DNA of 64,000 bases from Thermoguttaceae bacterium (GTDB taxonomy: Bacteria; Planctomycetota; Planctomycetia; Pirellulales; Thermoguttaceae). Where the stretch lies: the NCBI GenBank assembly GCA_017434455.1, contig JAFRFG010000014.1, positions 124,001 through 188,000 of the forward strand. The letters are read 5' to 3'. Both the position numbers and the translations under genes were made by a program. Position 1 is the stretch's first letter. Each line of letters opens with the position of its first letter. Shown in pieces: positions 44,714-54,088 of this stretch. The notes beneath the pieces were generated by a model. It saw nothing but the letters and a program-made list of their open reading frames with translations, ran no database searches and was not told the DNA's origin.

Positions 44714-46231
44714 TTATTCAAACTTCATCGAATACAAATCGGCCTCGTGCATGACAAACCGCAGCGAGACCGTCTTCCCCGCCAGGGACGATACATCGGT
44801 GCTGCCGTTCCACGAGCAGCGCCAGTCGAGCGTGTCGCCGAAGAACATGTCGCACTCCTCCAACGTGAACCCGGGGATCGGGTTTCCCGCCTCATCGAGG
44901 AACTCCATCTTCACAAAACCGGCCGCGGAAGTGCCGAGGTTCAGCGACAGTTCCTTCCCCGTGAAGGTGAAGGGGCGCGTGGTCATCTCGCCGATTTTGT
45001 TCTTGGCGTGGACCGAGCCGAAGCCGTCGATCCGCAGCGTGTAGCGCCGCAGCCGCGAGACCTCTCCGGTAAGACACGATTCCGGCGCGTAGAGCGACAG
45101 CTCCCTCGGGCAGTCGTCCCGGGTCGAGTCGGTCTCGACCACCGACCAGGCGAGGTAGTTGTCGCCGTACGACCAGTTGCCCGCCGTCTTAAGCCCCGGC
45201 GAAAGGAACGCCTCGTTCGACCGGCGGAAATGAATCCCGTCGCGGCTGGTGATATAGACCGAGTCGGTCGCCACCGTGCCGACACGCTGCGCCTGTTTCA
45301 TTCGCTCCTGACGGCTCTCCCACTCGGGCAGGTACTCGGTCGCCCGGATCAGACCGTTATCGACGTAGCGCGCCGGAAAACCGAGATAAATATTCGGCGC
45401 CCGATAGTAGGGGAGAATCTGATTGACATAATCCTGCGCCCCTTCCGTCGGCTCCTCCCCCTCGGGAAAGAGAATCGGCCCTTCGTTGGTCCAGTGAAGG
45501 TAGTCGTCGGAGACTGCCCGGGCGATGATCCGGATTCCGTTGTACCCCCCCTCCGAGAAGATCCGGTAGTAGAGGATGTACTTTTGTTCCTTCTCGGACC
45601 AGAAGGTGATGTTCTGCGTGTCGAACGCCCCGTCGGTGTAGACCGGCTTGTCGCTGATCGGCGTCCAGTGAAGCCCGTCCGGCGACTGATAGGCGTACAG
45701 CCCCGACAGATCCATCGTGAAGCCGATCGCCTTATACCGCGCCTCGGGCTTGGCGTTGGGGCTCGTGTCGATGAAGGGGGAGAAGTCGTGGCACTCGGCG
45801 TGACTGGCGGTCTCGAAAAGAATGATGTTATTGTCTTTCGATCCCTCCCATTCGAACCGCCCGACGTTGGGACGGGTCCAATGGACCCCGTCGACACTTT
45901 CGTAGGTGACGATCACTAAACGATGCCCTTTTTGCCCCCCGCTGTCGAACGAAACGCCCTGGGCGTAGGCGCGGTAGATCTTCGCCTGATCGTCGTAGAG
46001 AACCGTCCAGTAGCCGCAGTTGTTCCCCTCCCACGGCTTATCGCACGTGACGGCGACCTCCCGCGGCACCGGCTGATGGACCAGGATCTGACAGTCGCTC
46101 ATCGACGCGATCATCGTGTCGTCCCAGAACACTTCGCGGTCGGCCCCCAGCGGATAAACCTCCTGCGCCGCGGCTGTCACGGCAAACATCAGGGCCAACA
46201 ACAGTCCCCACAGTACGTTTCGCAAACTCAT
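44714..46231 (-). CDS. Secreted propeller protein, array copy 2
   Basis: 505 residues from ATG 46231, 25 bp after the copy-3 stop. Signal peptide MSLRNVLWGLLLALMFAVTA. REVFWDD subgroup, with FTMDLSGLYAYQ as in copies 1 and 12. The first variable loop is divergent (GVSFDSGGQKGHRL), and EEPTEGAQDYVNQ replaces the usual EGPVPEAQYYTNQ. The C-terminal lead-in is unusual too (APESCLTGEVSRLRRY, with an added Cys). The protein ends in MKFE without the usual second Glu. Confidence 0.8.
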   Translation of the reverse strand: MSLRNVLWGLLLALMFAVTAAAQEVYPLGADREVFWDDTMIASMSDCQILVHQPVPREVAVTCDKPWEGNNCGYWTVLYDDQAKIYRAYAQGVSFDSGGQKGHRLVIVTYESVDGVHWTRPNVGRFEWEGSKDNNIILFETASHAECHDFSPFIDTSPNAKPEARYKAIGFTMDLSGLYAYQSPDGLHWTPISDKPVYTDGAFDTQNITFWSEKEQKYILYYRIFSEGGYNGIRIIARAVSDDYLHWTNEGPILFPEGEEPTEGAQDYVNQILPYYRAPNIYLGFPARYVDNGLIRATEYLPEWESRQERMKQAQRVGTVATDSVYITSRDGIHFRRSNEAFLSPGLKTAGNWSYGDNYLAWSVVETDSTRDDCPRELSLYAPESCLTGEVSRLRRYTLRIDGFGSVHAKNKIGEMTTRPFTFTGKELSLNLGTSAAGFVKMEFLDEAGNPIPGFTLEECDMFFGDTLDWRCSWNGSTDVSSLAGKTVSLRFVMHEADLYSMKFE

Positions 46232-46256
46232 TGAAAAACTCTTCCGGACTTTCTGT

Positions 46257-47774
46257 TTACTCAAACTTCATCGAATACAAATCGGCCTCGCGCATGACAA
46301 ACCGCAGCGAGACCGTCTTCCCCGCCAGGGACGATACATCGGTGCTCCCGTTCCACGAGCAGCGCCAGTCGAGCGTGTCGCCGAAGAACATGTCGCACTG
46401 GTCCAAGGTGAACCCGGGGATCGGGTTTCCCTCTTCATCGAGGAACTCCATCTTCACAAAACCGGCCGCGGAAGTGCCGAGGTTCAGCGACAGTTCCTTC
46501 CCCGTGAAGGTGAACGGGCGGGTGGTCATCTCGCCGATGGTGTTCTTCGCGTGGACCGAACCGAAGCCGTCGATCCGAAGGGTGTAGCGCCGCGCGTACG
46601 CGGTCATTTCGGCCCACGACATTTCCGTCGCGAAGAACGACAGCTCGCGGGGACAGTCGTCCCGAAGCGAATCGGTCTCGATCATCGTCCAGGCGATGTA
46701 ATTGTCGCCGTAGACCCAGTTGTTCTTCGTCTTAAGCCCCGGCGGCAGGAACGCCTCGTTCGAGCGGCGGAAGTGGAACCCGTCGCGGCTGGTGATATAG
46801 ACCGAGTCGGTCACCGCCGTGCCGTAGCGGGGGTGCTGCGTCATTCGTTCCTGACGGAAGTCCCACTCCGGCAAAAACTCGGTCGCGCGCAAAAGCCCGT
46901 TATCGACATAGCGCGCCGGAAAACCGATGTAGATGTGCGGCGCCCGATAGTAGGGGCGGATCTGGTTGGTATAGTATTGCGCCTCGAATACCGGGCCCTC
47001 CCCTTCGGGGAAGGCAATTTCCCCCTCGTTGGTCCAGTGGAGGTAGTCGTCCGAGACCGCCCGACAGATCAGGCGGGTTCCGTTATAGCCCCCTTCCGAG
47101 AAGATGCGGTAGTAAAGGATGTACTTTTGTTCCTTCTCGGACCAGAAGGTGATATTCTGCGTGTCGAACATCCCCTCGGTGTAGACCTGCTTGTCACTGA
47201 TCGGCGTCCAGTGAAGCCCGTCCGGCGACTGGTAGGCGAAAAGACCCTCGCTTCCCAGCGCCAGGCCGACCGTCTTATACCGCGCCTCCGGCTTGGCGTT
47301 GGGGTTCGTGTCGATGAAGGGAGAGAAATCATGGAACTCGGAGTGATCGGCGGCCTCGAACATAACGATATTGTTATCCTTCGACCCCTCCCACTCGAAC
47401 AGACCGAGATTGGGGCGGGTCCAATGGATCCCGTCCTGGCTTTCGTAGGTCGTGATCACCGCGCGGTGCTCATCCTGCACCCTGCCGTTGATCGATCGGG
47501 CCTTCACGTAGGCGCGGTAGATTTTCGCTTGGTCGTCGTAGAGGAACGTCCAGTAGGCGCAGCCGTTCCCCTCCCACGGCTTATCGAACGTAATGGCGGC
47601 CTCCTGGGGGACCGGCTGATGGACCAATATCTGACAGTCGCTCATCGACGCGACCATCGTGTCGTCGCAGAACAGCTCGCGCCGGTCGCCGAGGGGATAG
47701 ACCTCCTGCGCCATGACGGGCGCGCAGGCCAGCAGGCCAAAAAACAGCCCCGACAGAATACTTCTTAAACTCAT
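46257..47774 (-). CDS. Secreted propeller protein, array copy 3
   Basis: 505 residues. Signal peptide MSLRSILSGLFFGLLACAPV. RELFCDD subgroup. The near-invariant ECHDFSPFIDTNP has Phe for Cys (EFHDF). The first variable loop is the most charged of the set (KARSINGRVQDEHRAV), and the blade-3 loop is LALGSEGLFAYQ. GTRLICRAV replaces GTRMIARAV, adding a Cys. The region before the C-terminal domain, TEMSWAEMTAYARRY, resembles only copy 5. These loop changes suggest a different ligand from copies 1 and 2. Confidence 0.8.
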   Translation of the reverse strand: MSLRSILSGLFFGLLACAPVMAQEVYPLGDRRELFCDDTMVASMSDCQILVHQPVPQEAAITFDKPWEGNGCAYWTFLYDDQAKIYRAYVKARSINGRVQDEHRAVITTYESQDGIHWTRPNLGLFEWEGSKDNNIVMFEAADHSEFHDFSPFIDTNPNAKPEARYKTVGLALGSEGLFAYQSPDGLHWTPISDKQVYTEGMFDTQNITFWSEKEQKYILYYRIFSEGGYNGTRLICRAVSDDYLHWTNEGEIAFPEGEGPVFEAQYYTNQIRPYYRAPHIYIGFPARYVDNGLLRATEFLPEWDFRQERMTQHPRYGTAVTDSVYITSRDGFHFRRSNEAFLPPGLKTKNNWVYGDNYIAWTMIETDSLRDDCPRELSFFATEMSWAEMTAYARRYTLRIDGFGSVHAKNTIGEMTTRPFTFTGKELSLNLGTSAAGFVKMEFLDEEGNPIPGFTLDQCDMFFGDTLDWRCSWNGSTDVSSLAGKTVSLRFVMREADLYSMKFE

Positions 47775-47830
47775 TGAGTACCCTTTCTTATTTTATATTT
47801 TATCTTGGGAGGTGAAGCGCCGGCGGCCTC

Positions 47831-49351
47831 TTACTCCTCGAACTTCATCGAATACAAATCGGCCTCGCGCATGACAAACCGCAGCGAGACCGTCTTCCCC
47901 GCCAGGGACGATACATCGGTGCTGCCGTTCCACGAGCAGCGCCAGTCGAGCGTGTCGCCGAAGAACATGTCGCACTCCTCCAGCGTGAACCCGGGAATCG
48001 GGTTTCCCTCTTCATCGAGGAATTCCATCTTCACGAACCCCGCCGCGGAAGTGCCGAGGTTCAGCGACAGTTCCTTCCCCGTGAAGGTAAACGGCCGCGT
48101 CGTCATCTCGCCGATGGCGTTCTTCGCGTGGACCGAGCCGAAGCCGTCGATCCGAAGGGTATAGCGGCGCATCCTCGAGACCGTTCCGGTGAAAGATGAT
48201 TCCTTGGCCAGGAGCGTCAGTTCCCTCGGCGAGTCGTCCCGAAGCGAGTCGGTCTCGATCACCGTCCGGGCGAGGTAGTTATCGCCGTACGCCCAGTTGT
48301 CCTTCGTCTTGAGCCCCGGCGGGAGAAACGCCTCGTTCGACCGGCGGAAACGCTTTCCGTCGCGGCTGGTGATATAGACCGAGTCGGTCACCGCCGTGCC
48401 GTAGCGCGGCGACAAGGCCATTCGCTCCTGACGGCGATCCCACTGAGGCAGATATTCGGTCGCCCGCGTCAGACCGTTGTCGACATAGCGTGCCGGGAGA
48501 CCGATATAGATATTCTTCGCCCGATAGTAGGGGAGAATCTGATTAGTATAATATTCCGTCCCCGGAACCGGACCCTCCCCCTCGGGGAAAACGATCTCCC
48601 CCTCGTTGGTCCAGTGGAGAAAATCGTCCGAAACCGCCCGGGCGATCGTGCGGGCTCCCGAAAACCCTCCTTCGGTGAAGATCCGGTAGTAGAGGACATA
48701 CTTCTGTTCTTTCTCGGACCAGAAGGCGACGTTCTGCGTATCGAACGTCCCGTCCGTATAGACCGCCTCGGTGCTCATCGGCGTCCAGCGCAGTCCGTCC
48801 GGCGACTGATAGGCGAACAGTCCCCCGCCGACAAAGGAGGTGCCGATCGCCTTATACCGGGCCTCCGGCTTGGCGTTGGGGTTCGTGTCGATGAAGGGGG
48901 AGAAGTCATGGCACGCCTCATGATTGGCCGCCTCGTAGAGCGTGATATTATTCTCCTTCGAGCCCTCCCATTCGAATTGTCCCAGGTTGGGGCGCTTCCA
49001 ATGAATACCGTCTTCGCTTTCGAAGGTAATGATCACCAGACGATGTTCCCGCTGGACTCCGTTGCCGGCCGTCCATCCCTGCGCGTAGGCACGGTATATC
49101 TTCGCCTGGTCGTCGTAGAGGATCGTCCAGTAGTTGCAGCTGTTCCCCTCCCACGGCTTGTCGCACGTGATGGCGACCTCTTGCGGTACCGGCTGATGGA
49201 CCAGGATCTCACAGCCGCTCATCGACGCGATCATCGTCTCGTCGCAGAACAGCTCGCGGTCAGACCCCAGCGGATAGACCTCCTGCGCCATGGCTGCCGC
49301 GCAGGCCAGCAGACACAAAAACAGCCCCAACAGGATTCTTCGCGAACTCAT
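47831..49351 (-). CDS. Secreted propeller protein, array copy 4
   Basis: 506 residues from ATG 49351. Signal peptide MSSRRILLGLFLCLLACAAA. MSGCEILVHQ replaces MSDCQILVHQ. It shares the blade-3 loop GTSFVGGGLFAYQ and ANHEACHDF with copy 10, six genes away, while other segments do not match copy 10, a mosaic pattern. The otherwise fixed RDDCPREL is RDDSPREL here, losing one Cys. The blade-4 loop is FTEGGFSGARTIARAV. Confidence 0.8.
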   Translation of the reverse strand: MSSRRILLGLFLCLLACAAAMAQEVYPLGSDRELFCDETMIASMSGCEILVHQPVPQEVAITCDKPWEGNSCNYWTILYDDQAKIYRAYAQGWTAGNGVQREHRLVIITFESEDGIHWKRPNLGQFEWEGSKENNITLYEAANHEACHDFSPFIDTNPNAKPEARYKAIGTSFVGGGLFAYQSPDGLRWTPMSTEAVYTDGTFDTQNVAFWSEKEQKYVLYYRIFTEGGFSGARTIARAVSDDFLHWTNEGEIVFPEGEGPVPGTEYYTNQILPYYRAKNIYIGLPARYVDNGLTRATEYLPQWDRRQERMALSPRYGTAVTDSVYITSRDGKRFRRSNEAFLPPGLKTKDNWAYGDNYLARTVIETDSLRDDSPRELTLLAKESSFTGTVSRMRRYTLRIDGFGSVHAKNAIGEMTTRPFTFTGKELSLNLGTSAAGFVKMEFLDEEGNPIPGFTLEECDMFFGDTLDWRCSWNGSTDVSSLAGKTVSLRFVMREADLYSMKFEE

Positions 49352-49399
49352 TGAATACCTCTCATGCTTCATCTTGGGAGGGGATGCTCCGGCGGCCGC

Positions 49400-50920
49400 T
49401 TACTCCTCAAATTTCATCGAATACAAATCGGCCTCGCGCATGACAAACCGCAGCGAGACCGTCTTCCCCGCCAGGGACGATACATCGGTGCTGCCCTTCC
49501 ACGAGCAGCGCCAGTCGAGCGTGTCGCCGAAGAACATGTCGCACTCCTCCAGCGTGAAGCCGGGGATCGGATTGCCCGATGCGTCAAGGAATTCCATCTT
49601 CACGAAACCGGCCGCGGCGGTACCCAGGTTGAGCGAAAGCTCCTTCCCGGTGAAAGTAAACGGGCGCGTGGTCATCTCGCCGATTTTGTTCTTCGCGTGG
49701 ACCGAGCCGAAACCGTCGATCCGCAGGGTATAGCGGCGCGCGCATGAAGCCGTTCCGGCCCATACCCTCTCGGTCGCGAAGAACGACAGCTCGCGGGGAC
49801 AGTCGTCCCGAAGCGAATCGGTCTCGAACATCGTCCAGCCGATGTAATTGTCGCCGTAGGCCCAGTTGTCCTTCGTCTTAAGACCCGGCGAAAGGAACGC
49901 CTCGTTCGACCGGCGGAAATGAATCCCGTCGCGGCTGGTGATATAGACCGAGTCGGTCACCGCCGTCCCGAGGCGCTGTGCCTGCGAAATGCGTTTCTGA
50001 CGGAAATCCCACTCCGGCAAAAATTCGGTCGCGCGGATCAGCTCGTTATCGACGTAGCGCGCCGGAAAACCGATGTAAATATTCGGCGCCCGATAGTAGG
50101 GGCGAATCCCGTTGGTATAGTATTGCGCCTCGAAAACCGGCCCCTCCCCCTCGGGGAAGATCAGTGTTCCCTCGTTCGTCCAGTGGATATAGTCGTCCGA
50201 GACCGCTCGGGAGATCATACGGGTTCCGTTGTATCCCCCTTCCGAGAAGATACGGTAGTAGAGGATGTACTTTTGTTCTTTCTCGGACCAGAAGGTGATG
50301 TTCTGCGTGTCGAACGCCCCGTCGGTGTAGACCGGCTCGTCGCTCATCGGCGTCCAGTGGATCCCGTCCGGCGACTGATAGGCGTACAGACCCTTGAGCC
50401 CCATCGAAAGACCGACCGCCTTATACCGGGCCTCCGGCTTGGCGTTGGGGTTCGTATCGATGAAGGGGGAGAAATCGTGACAGTCGGTATGATCGACCGC
50501 CTCGTTAATGACGACGTTGTTATCGGTCGACCCCTCTTTTTCGAACAGGCCGAGATTGGGGCGCTTCCAGTGGATCCCGTCCTCGCTCTCGTAGGTCGTG
50601 ATCACGATGCCGTGCCCCTCTACCTCTCCGTTGTTGATCGACCACGCCTTCGCGTAGGCGCGGAAGATCTTCGCCTGGTCGTCGTAAAGAACGGTCCAGT
50701 AGCCGCAGTTGTTCCCCTCCCACGGCTTATCGCACATGATGGCGACCTCCTGGGGGACCGGCTGATGAACCAGGATCTGACAGTCGCTCATCGACGCGAT
50801 CATCGTGTCGTCACAGAACAGCTCGCGGTCGGCCCCCAGCGGGAAGACCTCCTGCGCGGCGGCCGACAGACAGACCGTCAGACCCAATAACAGCCCCAAC
50901 AGCATATTTCGCGAATTCAT
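49400..50920 (-). CDS. Secreted propeller protein, array copy 5
   Basis: 506 residues. Signal peptide MNSRNMLLGLLLGLTVCLSA. The first variable loop is KAWSINNGEVEGHGIVI. The nearby surface is distinct: FEKEGSTDNNVVINEAVDH in place of FEWEGSKDNNIILFEAADH. YIHWTNEGTLIFPEG is unique at blade 4. The lead-in TERVWAGTASCARRY carries an extra Cys. SWKGSTDVSS has Lys for the usual Asn in the C-terminal domain. The 51-bp gap before it matches the gap before copy 6 closely. Confidence 0.8.
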   Translation of the reverse strand: MNSRNMLLGLLLGLTVCLSAAAQEVFPLGADRELFCDDTMIASMSDCQILVHQPVPQEVAIMCDKPWEGNNCGYWTVLYDDQAKIFRAYAKAWSINNGEVEGHGIVITTYESEDGIHWKRPNLGLFEKEGSTDNNVVINEAVDHTDCHDFSPFIDTNPNAKPEARYKAVGLSMGLKGLYAYQSPDGIHWTPMSDEPVYTDGAFDTQNITFWSEKEQKYILYYRIFSEGGYNGTRMISRAVSDDYIHWTNEGTLIFPEGEGPVFEAQYYTNGIRPYYRAPNIYIGFPARYVDNELIRATEFLPEWDFRQKRISQAQRLGTAVTDSVYITSRDGIHFRRSNEAFLSPGLKTKDNWAYGDNYIGWTMFETDSLRDDCPRELSFFATERVWAGTASCARRYTLRIDGFGSVHAKNKIGEMTTRPFTFTGKELSLNLGTAAAGFVKMEFLDASGNPIPGFTLEECDMFFGDTLDWRCSWKGSTDVSSLAGKTVSLRFVMREADLYSMKFEE

Positions 50921-50971
50921 CGTTTACCTCTTTGCTCAGTTTATCTTGGGGTGAAACTTTATCGGTGGATT

Positions 50972-52492
50972 TTACTCCTCGAACTTCATCGAATACAAAT
51001 CGGCCTCGCGCATGACAAACCGCAGCGAGACCGTCTTCCCCGCCAGGGAAGAAACGTCGGCACTCCCGTTCCACGAACAGCGCCAGTCGAGTGTGTCGCC
51101 GAAGAACATATCGCACTGGTCCAGCGTGAACCCAGGGATTGGTTCTCCTGTCTCATCGAGGAACTCCATCTTCACGAACCCCGCCGCGGAAGTGCCGAGG
51201 TTCAGCGACAGTTCCTTCCCCGTGAAGGTGAACGGGCGGGTGACCATCTCGCCGATGGTGTTCTTCGCGTGGACCGAGCCGAAGCCGTCGATCCGAAGCG
51301 TGAAGCGCCGCAGGTGAGAAGCCGTCCCGGTGAAATACGACTCGGTCGCGTAGAGCGACAGCTCCCTCGGGCAGTCGTCCCGAAGCGAATCGGTCTCGAT
51401 CATCGTCCAGGCGAGGTAATTATCGCCGTAGACCCAATTGTCCTTTGTCTTAAGCCCGGGCGACAGAAACGCGTCGTTCGACCGGCGGAAATGTGTCCCG
51501 TCGCGGCTGGTGATATAGACCAGGTCGGTCACCGCCGTCCCATAGCGCAGCGCCTGGGAAATCCGTTCCTGACGGCGATCCCACTCGGGAAGAAACTCGG
51601 TCGCGCGGATCAGCCCGTTATCGATGTAACGGGTCGGAAAACCGATGCAGATATTTTTCGCCCGATAGTAGGGATGAATCTGGTTGGTATAATATTGCGC
51701 CTCGGGGACCGGTCCCTCCCCCTCGGGGAAAACAATCGGCCCCTCGTTCGTCCAGTGGAGGTAATCGTCCGAAACCGCCCGGGCGATCATGCGGGTTCCC
51801 TCGAAGCCCCCTTCCGAGAAGACGCGGTAGTAGAGAATGTACTTTTGCTCTTTCTCGGACCAGAAGGTGATATTCTGCGTGTCGAACGCCCCGTCGGTGT
51901 AGACCGGCTCGTCGCTGATCGGCGTCCAATGAATGCCGTCCGGCGACTGGTAGGCGAAAAGCCCTTTGAGCCCGAACGAAAGACCGACCGCCTTGTACCG
52001 GGCCTGCGGCTTGGCGTTGGGGTTGGTGTCGATGAAGGGGGAGAAGTCGTGGCACTCGGTGTGATCGGCGGCCTCATAAAGGACAATATTATTCTCCTTC
52101 GACCCATCAGACTCGAACAGGCCAAGGTTGGGGCGCGTCCAATGAATGCCGTCTTCACTTTCGTAGAGGGTGACCACCAGCCGATGCCCATCCTGCGCCC
52201 CGTTGTTGATCGACCACGCCTTCGCGTAGGCGCGATACAGGCCCGCCTGGTCATCGTAGAGGATCGTCCAGTAACCGCAGGCGTTCCCCTCCCACGGCTT
52301 GTCGCACTTGATCGCGATCTCTTGGGGGACCGGCTGATGGACCAGGATCTGACAGTCGCTCATCGACGCGATCATGGTCTCGTCGCAAAACAGCTCGCGC
52401 TGGTCGCCGAGCGGATAAACCTCCTGCGCCGCGGCCGACACACAGGCCGTCAGACCCAACAACAGTCCCAACAGCATATTTCGCAAATTCAT
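50972..52492 (-). CDS. Secreted propeller protein, array copy 6
   Basis: 506 residues. Signal peptide MNLRNMLLGLLLGLTACVSA, a near twin of copy 5. It is a RELFCDE form. Variable loop KAWSINNGAQDGHRLVV; FESDGSKENN in place of FEWEGSKENN; blade-3 LSFGLKGLFAYQ; RVFSEGGFEGTR. NICIGFPTRYIDNG adds a Cys. TDLVYITSRDG has Leu for the common Ser, and SNDAFL has Asp for Glu. Lead-in SYFTGTASHLRRF is shared with the group of copies 7, 8 and 11. Confidence 0.8.
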   Translation of the reverse strand: MNLRNMLLGLLLGLTACVSAAAQEVYPLGDQRELFCDETMIASMSDCQILVHQPVPQEIAIKCDKPWEGNACGYWTILYDDQAGLYRAYAKAWSINNGAQDGHRLVVTLYESEDGIHWTRPNLGLFESDGSKENNIVLYEAADHTECHDFSPFIDTNPNAKPQARYKAVGLSFGLKGLFAYQSPDGIHWTPISDEPVYTDGAFDTQNITFWSEKEQKYILYYRVFSEGGFEGTRMIARAVSDDYLHWTNEGPIVFPEGEGPVPEAQYYTNQIHPYYRAKNICIGFPTRYIDNGLIRATEFLPEWDRRQERISQALRYGTAVTDLVYITSRDGTHFRRSNDAFLSPGLKTKDNWVYGDNYLAWTMIETDSLRDDCPRELSLYATESYFTGTASHLRRFTLRIDGFGSVHAKNTIGEMVTRPFTFTGKELSLNLGTSAAGFVKMEFLDETGEPIPGFTLDQCDMFFGDTLDWRCSWNGSADVSSLAGKTVSLRFVMREADLYSMKFEE

Positions 52493-52542
52493 CGTTTACC
52501 TCTTTGTTTAGTTTATCTTGGGGTGAAAGCAAGCTGTGGGTT

Positions 52543-54063
52543 TTACTCCTCAAACTTCATCGAATACAAATCGGCCTCGCGCATGACGAAACGAAGCGAG
52601 ACCGTCTTCCCCGCCAGCGCGGAAACATCGGTGCTCCCGTTCCACGAGCAGCGCCAATCGAGCGTATCGCCGAAGAACATGTCGCACTCATCCAGCGTGA
52701 ACCCGGGGATCGGATTGCCCTCTTCGTCGAGGAATTCCATCTTCACGAACCCGGCCGCGGAAGTGCCCAGATTGAGCGACAGTTCTTTCCCCGTGAAGGT
52801 GAAGGGGCGGGTGACCATTTCGCCGATGGTGTTCTTCGCGTGAACCGAACCGAAGCCGTCGATCCGAAGCGTATAGCGGCGCAGCAGCGTTATCGTCCCG
52901 GTGAAGTACGATTCGGTCGAGTAAAGCGACAGCTCCCTTGGGCAGTCGTCCCGCAGCGAGTCGGTTTCGATCACCGTCCAGGCGAGATAGTTATCACCAT
53001 AGACCCAGTTGTCTTTTGTCTTCAGTCCCGGTGAAAGGAACGCCTCGTTCGACCGGCGGAAGTGCATCCCGTCGCGGCTGGTGATATAGACCGAATCGGT
53101 CACCGCCGTCCCATAGCGGGACTCTTGCGTCATGCGTTCCCGGCGGCGGTCCCACTCCGGCAGATATTCACTGGCCCGCAGAAGTCCGTTGTCGACATAC
53201 CGCGCCGGAAGGCCGAGATAGACATTCGGCGCCCGGTAGTAGGGAAGAATCCCATTGGTATAATATTGCACCTCCGTCACCGGGCCTTCCCCTTCGGGGA
53301 AAACAAGAGGCCCCTCGTTCGTCCAGTGGAGGTAATCGTCCGAGACAGCGCGGGCGATCATGCGGGTTCCCGAGTAGCCCCCTTCCGAGAAGATGCGGTA
53401 GTAGAGGATATACTTTTGTTCCTTCTCGGACCAGAAGGTGATATTCTGCGTGTCGAACGCCCCGTCGGTATAGACCGGCTCGGTGCTCATCGGCGTCCAG
53501 TGGATGCCGTCCGGCGACTGATAGGCGAACAGCCCCTTCATATCCACGGTGAAACCGACCGCCTTATAGCGGGCTTCGGGCGTGGCGTTGGGACTGGTGT
53601 CGATGAAAGGGGACAGATCGGTAAACTCGGCGTGACTGGCGGTCTCGTAAAGTATGATATTGTTCTGGTTCGATCCCTCCCATTCGTGCAGCCCGAGATT
53701 GGGACGGGTCCAGTGGATACCGTCCTGACTTTCGTAGGTGACAATCACCAGGCGATGCCCCTCATGTACCCCGTTGTTGATCGCCCACGCGTGCGCGTAG
53801 GCGCGGTAAATCTTCGCTTGGTCATCGTAGAGAATCGTCCAGCAGCCGCAGCCGTTCCCCTCCCACGGCTGATCGCACGTGATGGCGACCTCCTGCGGCA
53901 CCGGCTGATGGACCAGGATCTGACAGTCGGACATCGCGGCGATCATCGTGTCGTCACAGAACAGCTCACGGTCGGCCCCCAGCGGGAAGACCTCCTGCGC
54001 CGCGGCCGACACACAAACCATCAGGCCAAATAACAGCCCCAACAGCAGACGTCGCGAATTCAT
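52543..54063 (-). CDS. Secreted propeller protein, array copy 7 (altered core motif)
   Basis: 506 residues from ATG 54063. Signal peptide MNSRRLLLGLLFGLMVCVSA, identical to copy 10. It is the only copy in which the core HDFSPFIDTNP is changed to TDLSPFIDTSP (preceded by AEF, so the Cys is lost too). If this His or Asp takes part in catalysis or metal binding, this copy may be inactive or differ in specificity. Other distinct pieces are HAWAINNGVHEGHRL, FTVDMKGLFAYQ, VTEVQYYTNGIL, LRASEYLPEWDRRRERM and ITLLRRY. Confidence 0.8.
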   Translation of the reverse strand: MNSRRLLLGLLFGLMVCVSAAAQEVFPLGADRELFCDDTMIAAMSDCQILVHQPVPQEVAITCDQPWEGNGCGCWTILYDDQAKIYRAYAHAWAINNGVHEGHRLVIVTYESQDGIHWTRPNLGLHEWEGSNQNNIILYETASHAEFTDLSPFIDTSPNATPEARYKAVGFTVDMKGLFAYQSPDGIHWTPMSTEPVYTDGAFDTQNITFWSEKEQKYILYYRIFSEGGYSGTRMIARAVSDDYLHWTNEGPLVFPEGEGPVTEVQYYTNGILPYYRAPNVYLGLPARYVDNGLLRASEYLPEWDRRRERMTQESRYGTAVTDSVYITSRDGMHFRRSNEAFLSPGLKTKDNWVYGDNYLAWTVIETDSLRDDCPRELSLYSTESYFTGTITLLRRYTLRIDGFGSVHAKNTIGEMVTRPFTFTGKELSLNLGTSAAGFVKMEFLDEEGNPIPGFTLDECDMFFGDTLDWRCSWNGSTDVSALAGKTVSLRFVMREADLYSMKFEE

Positions 54064-54088
54064 CGAAATACCTCTTCTCGGGGTAAAA

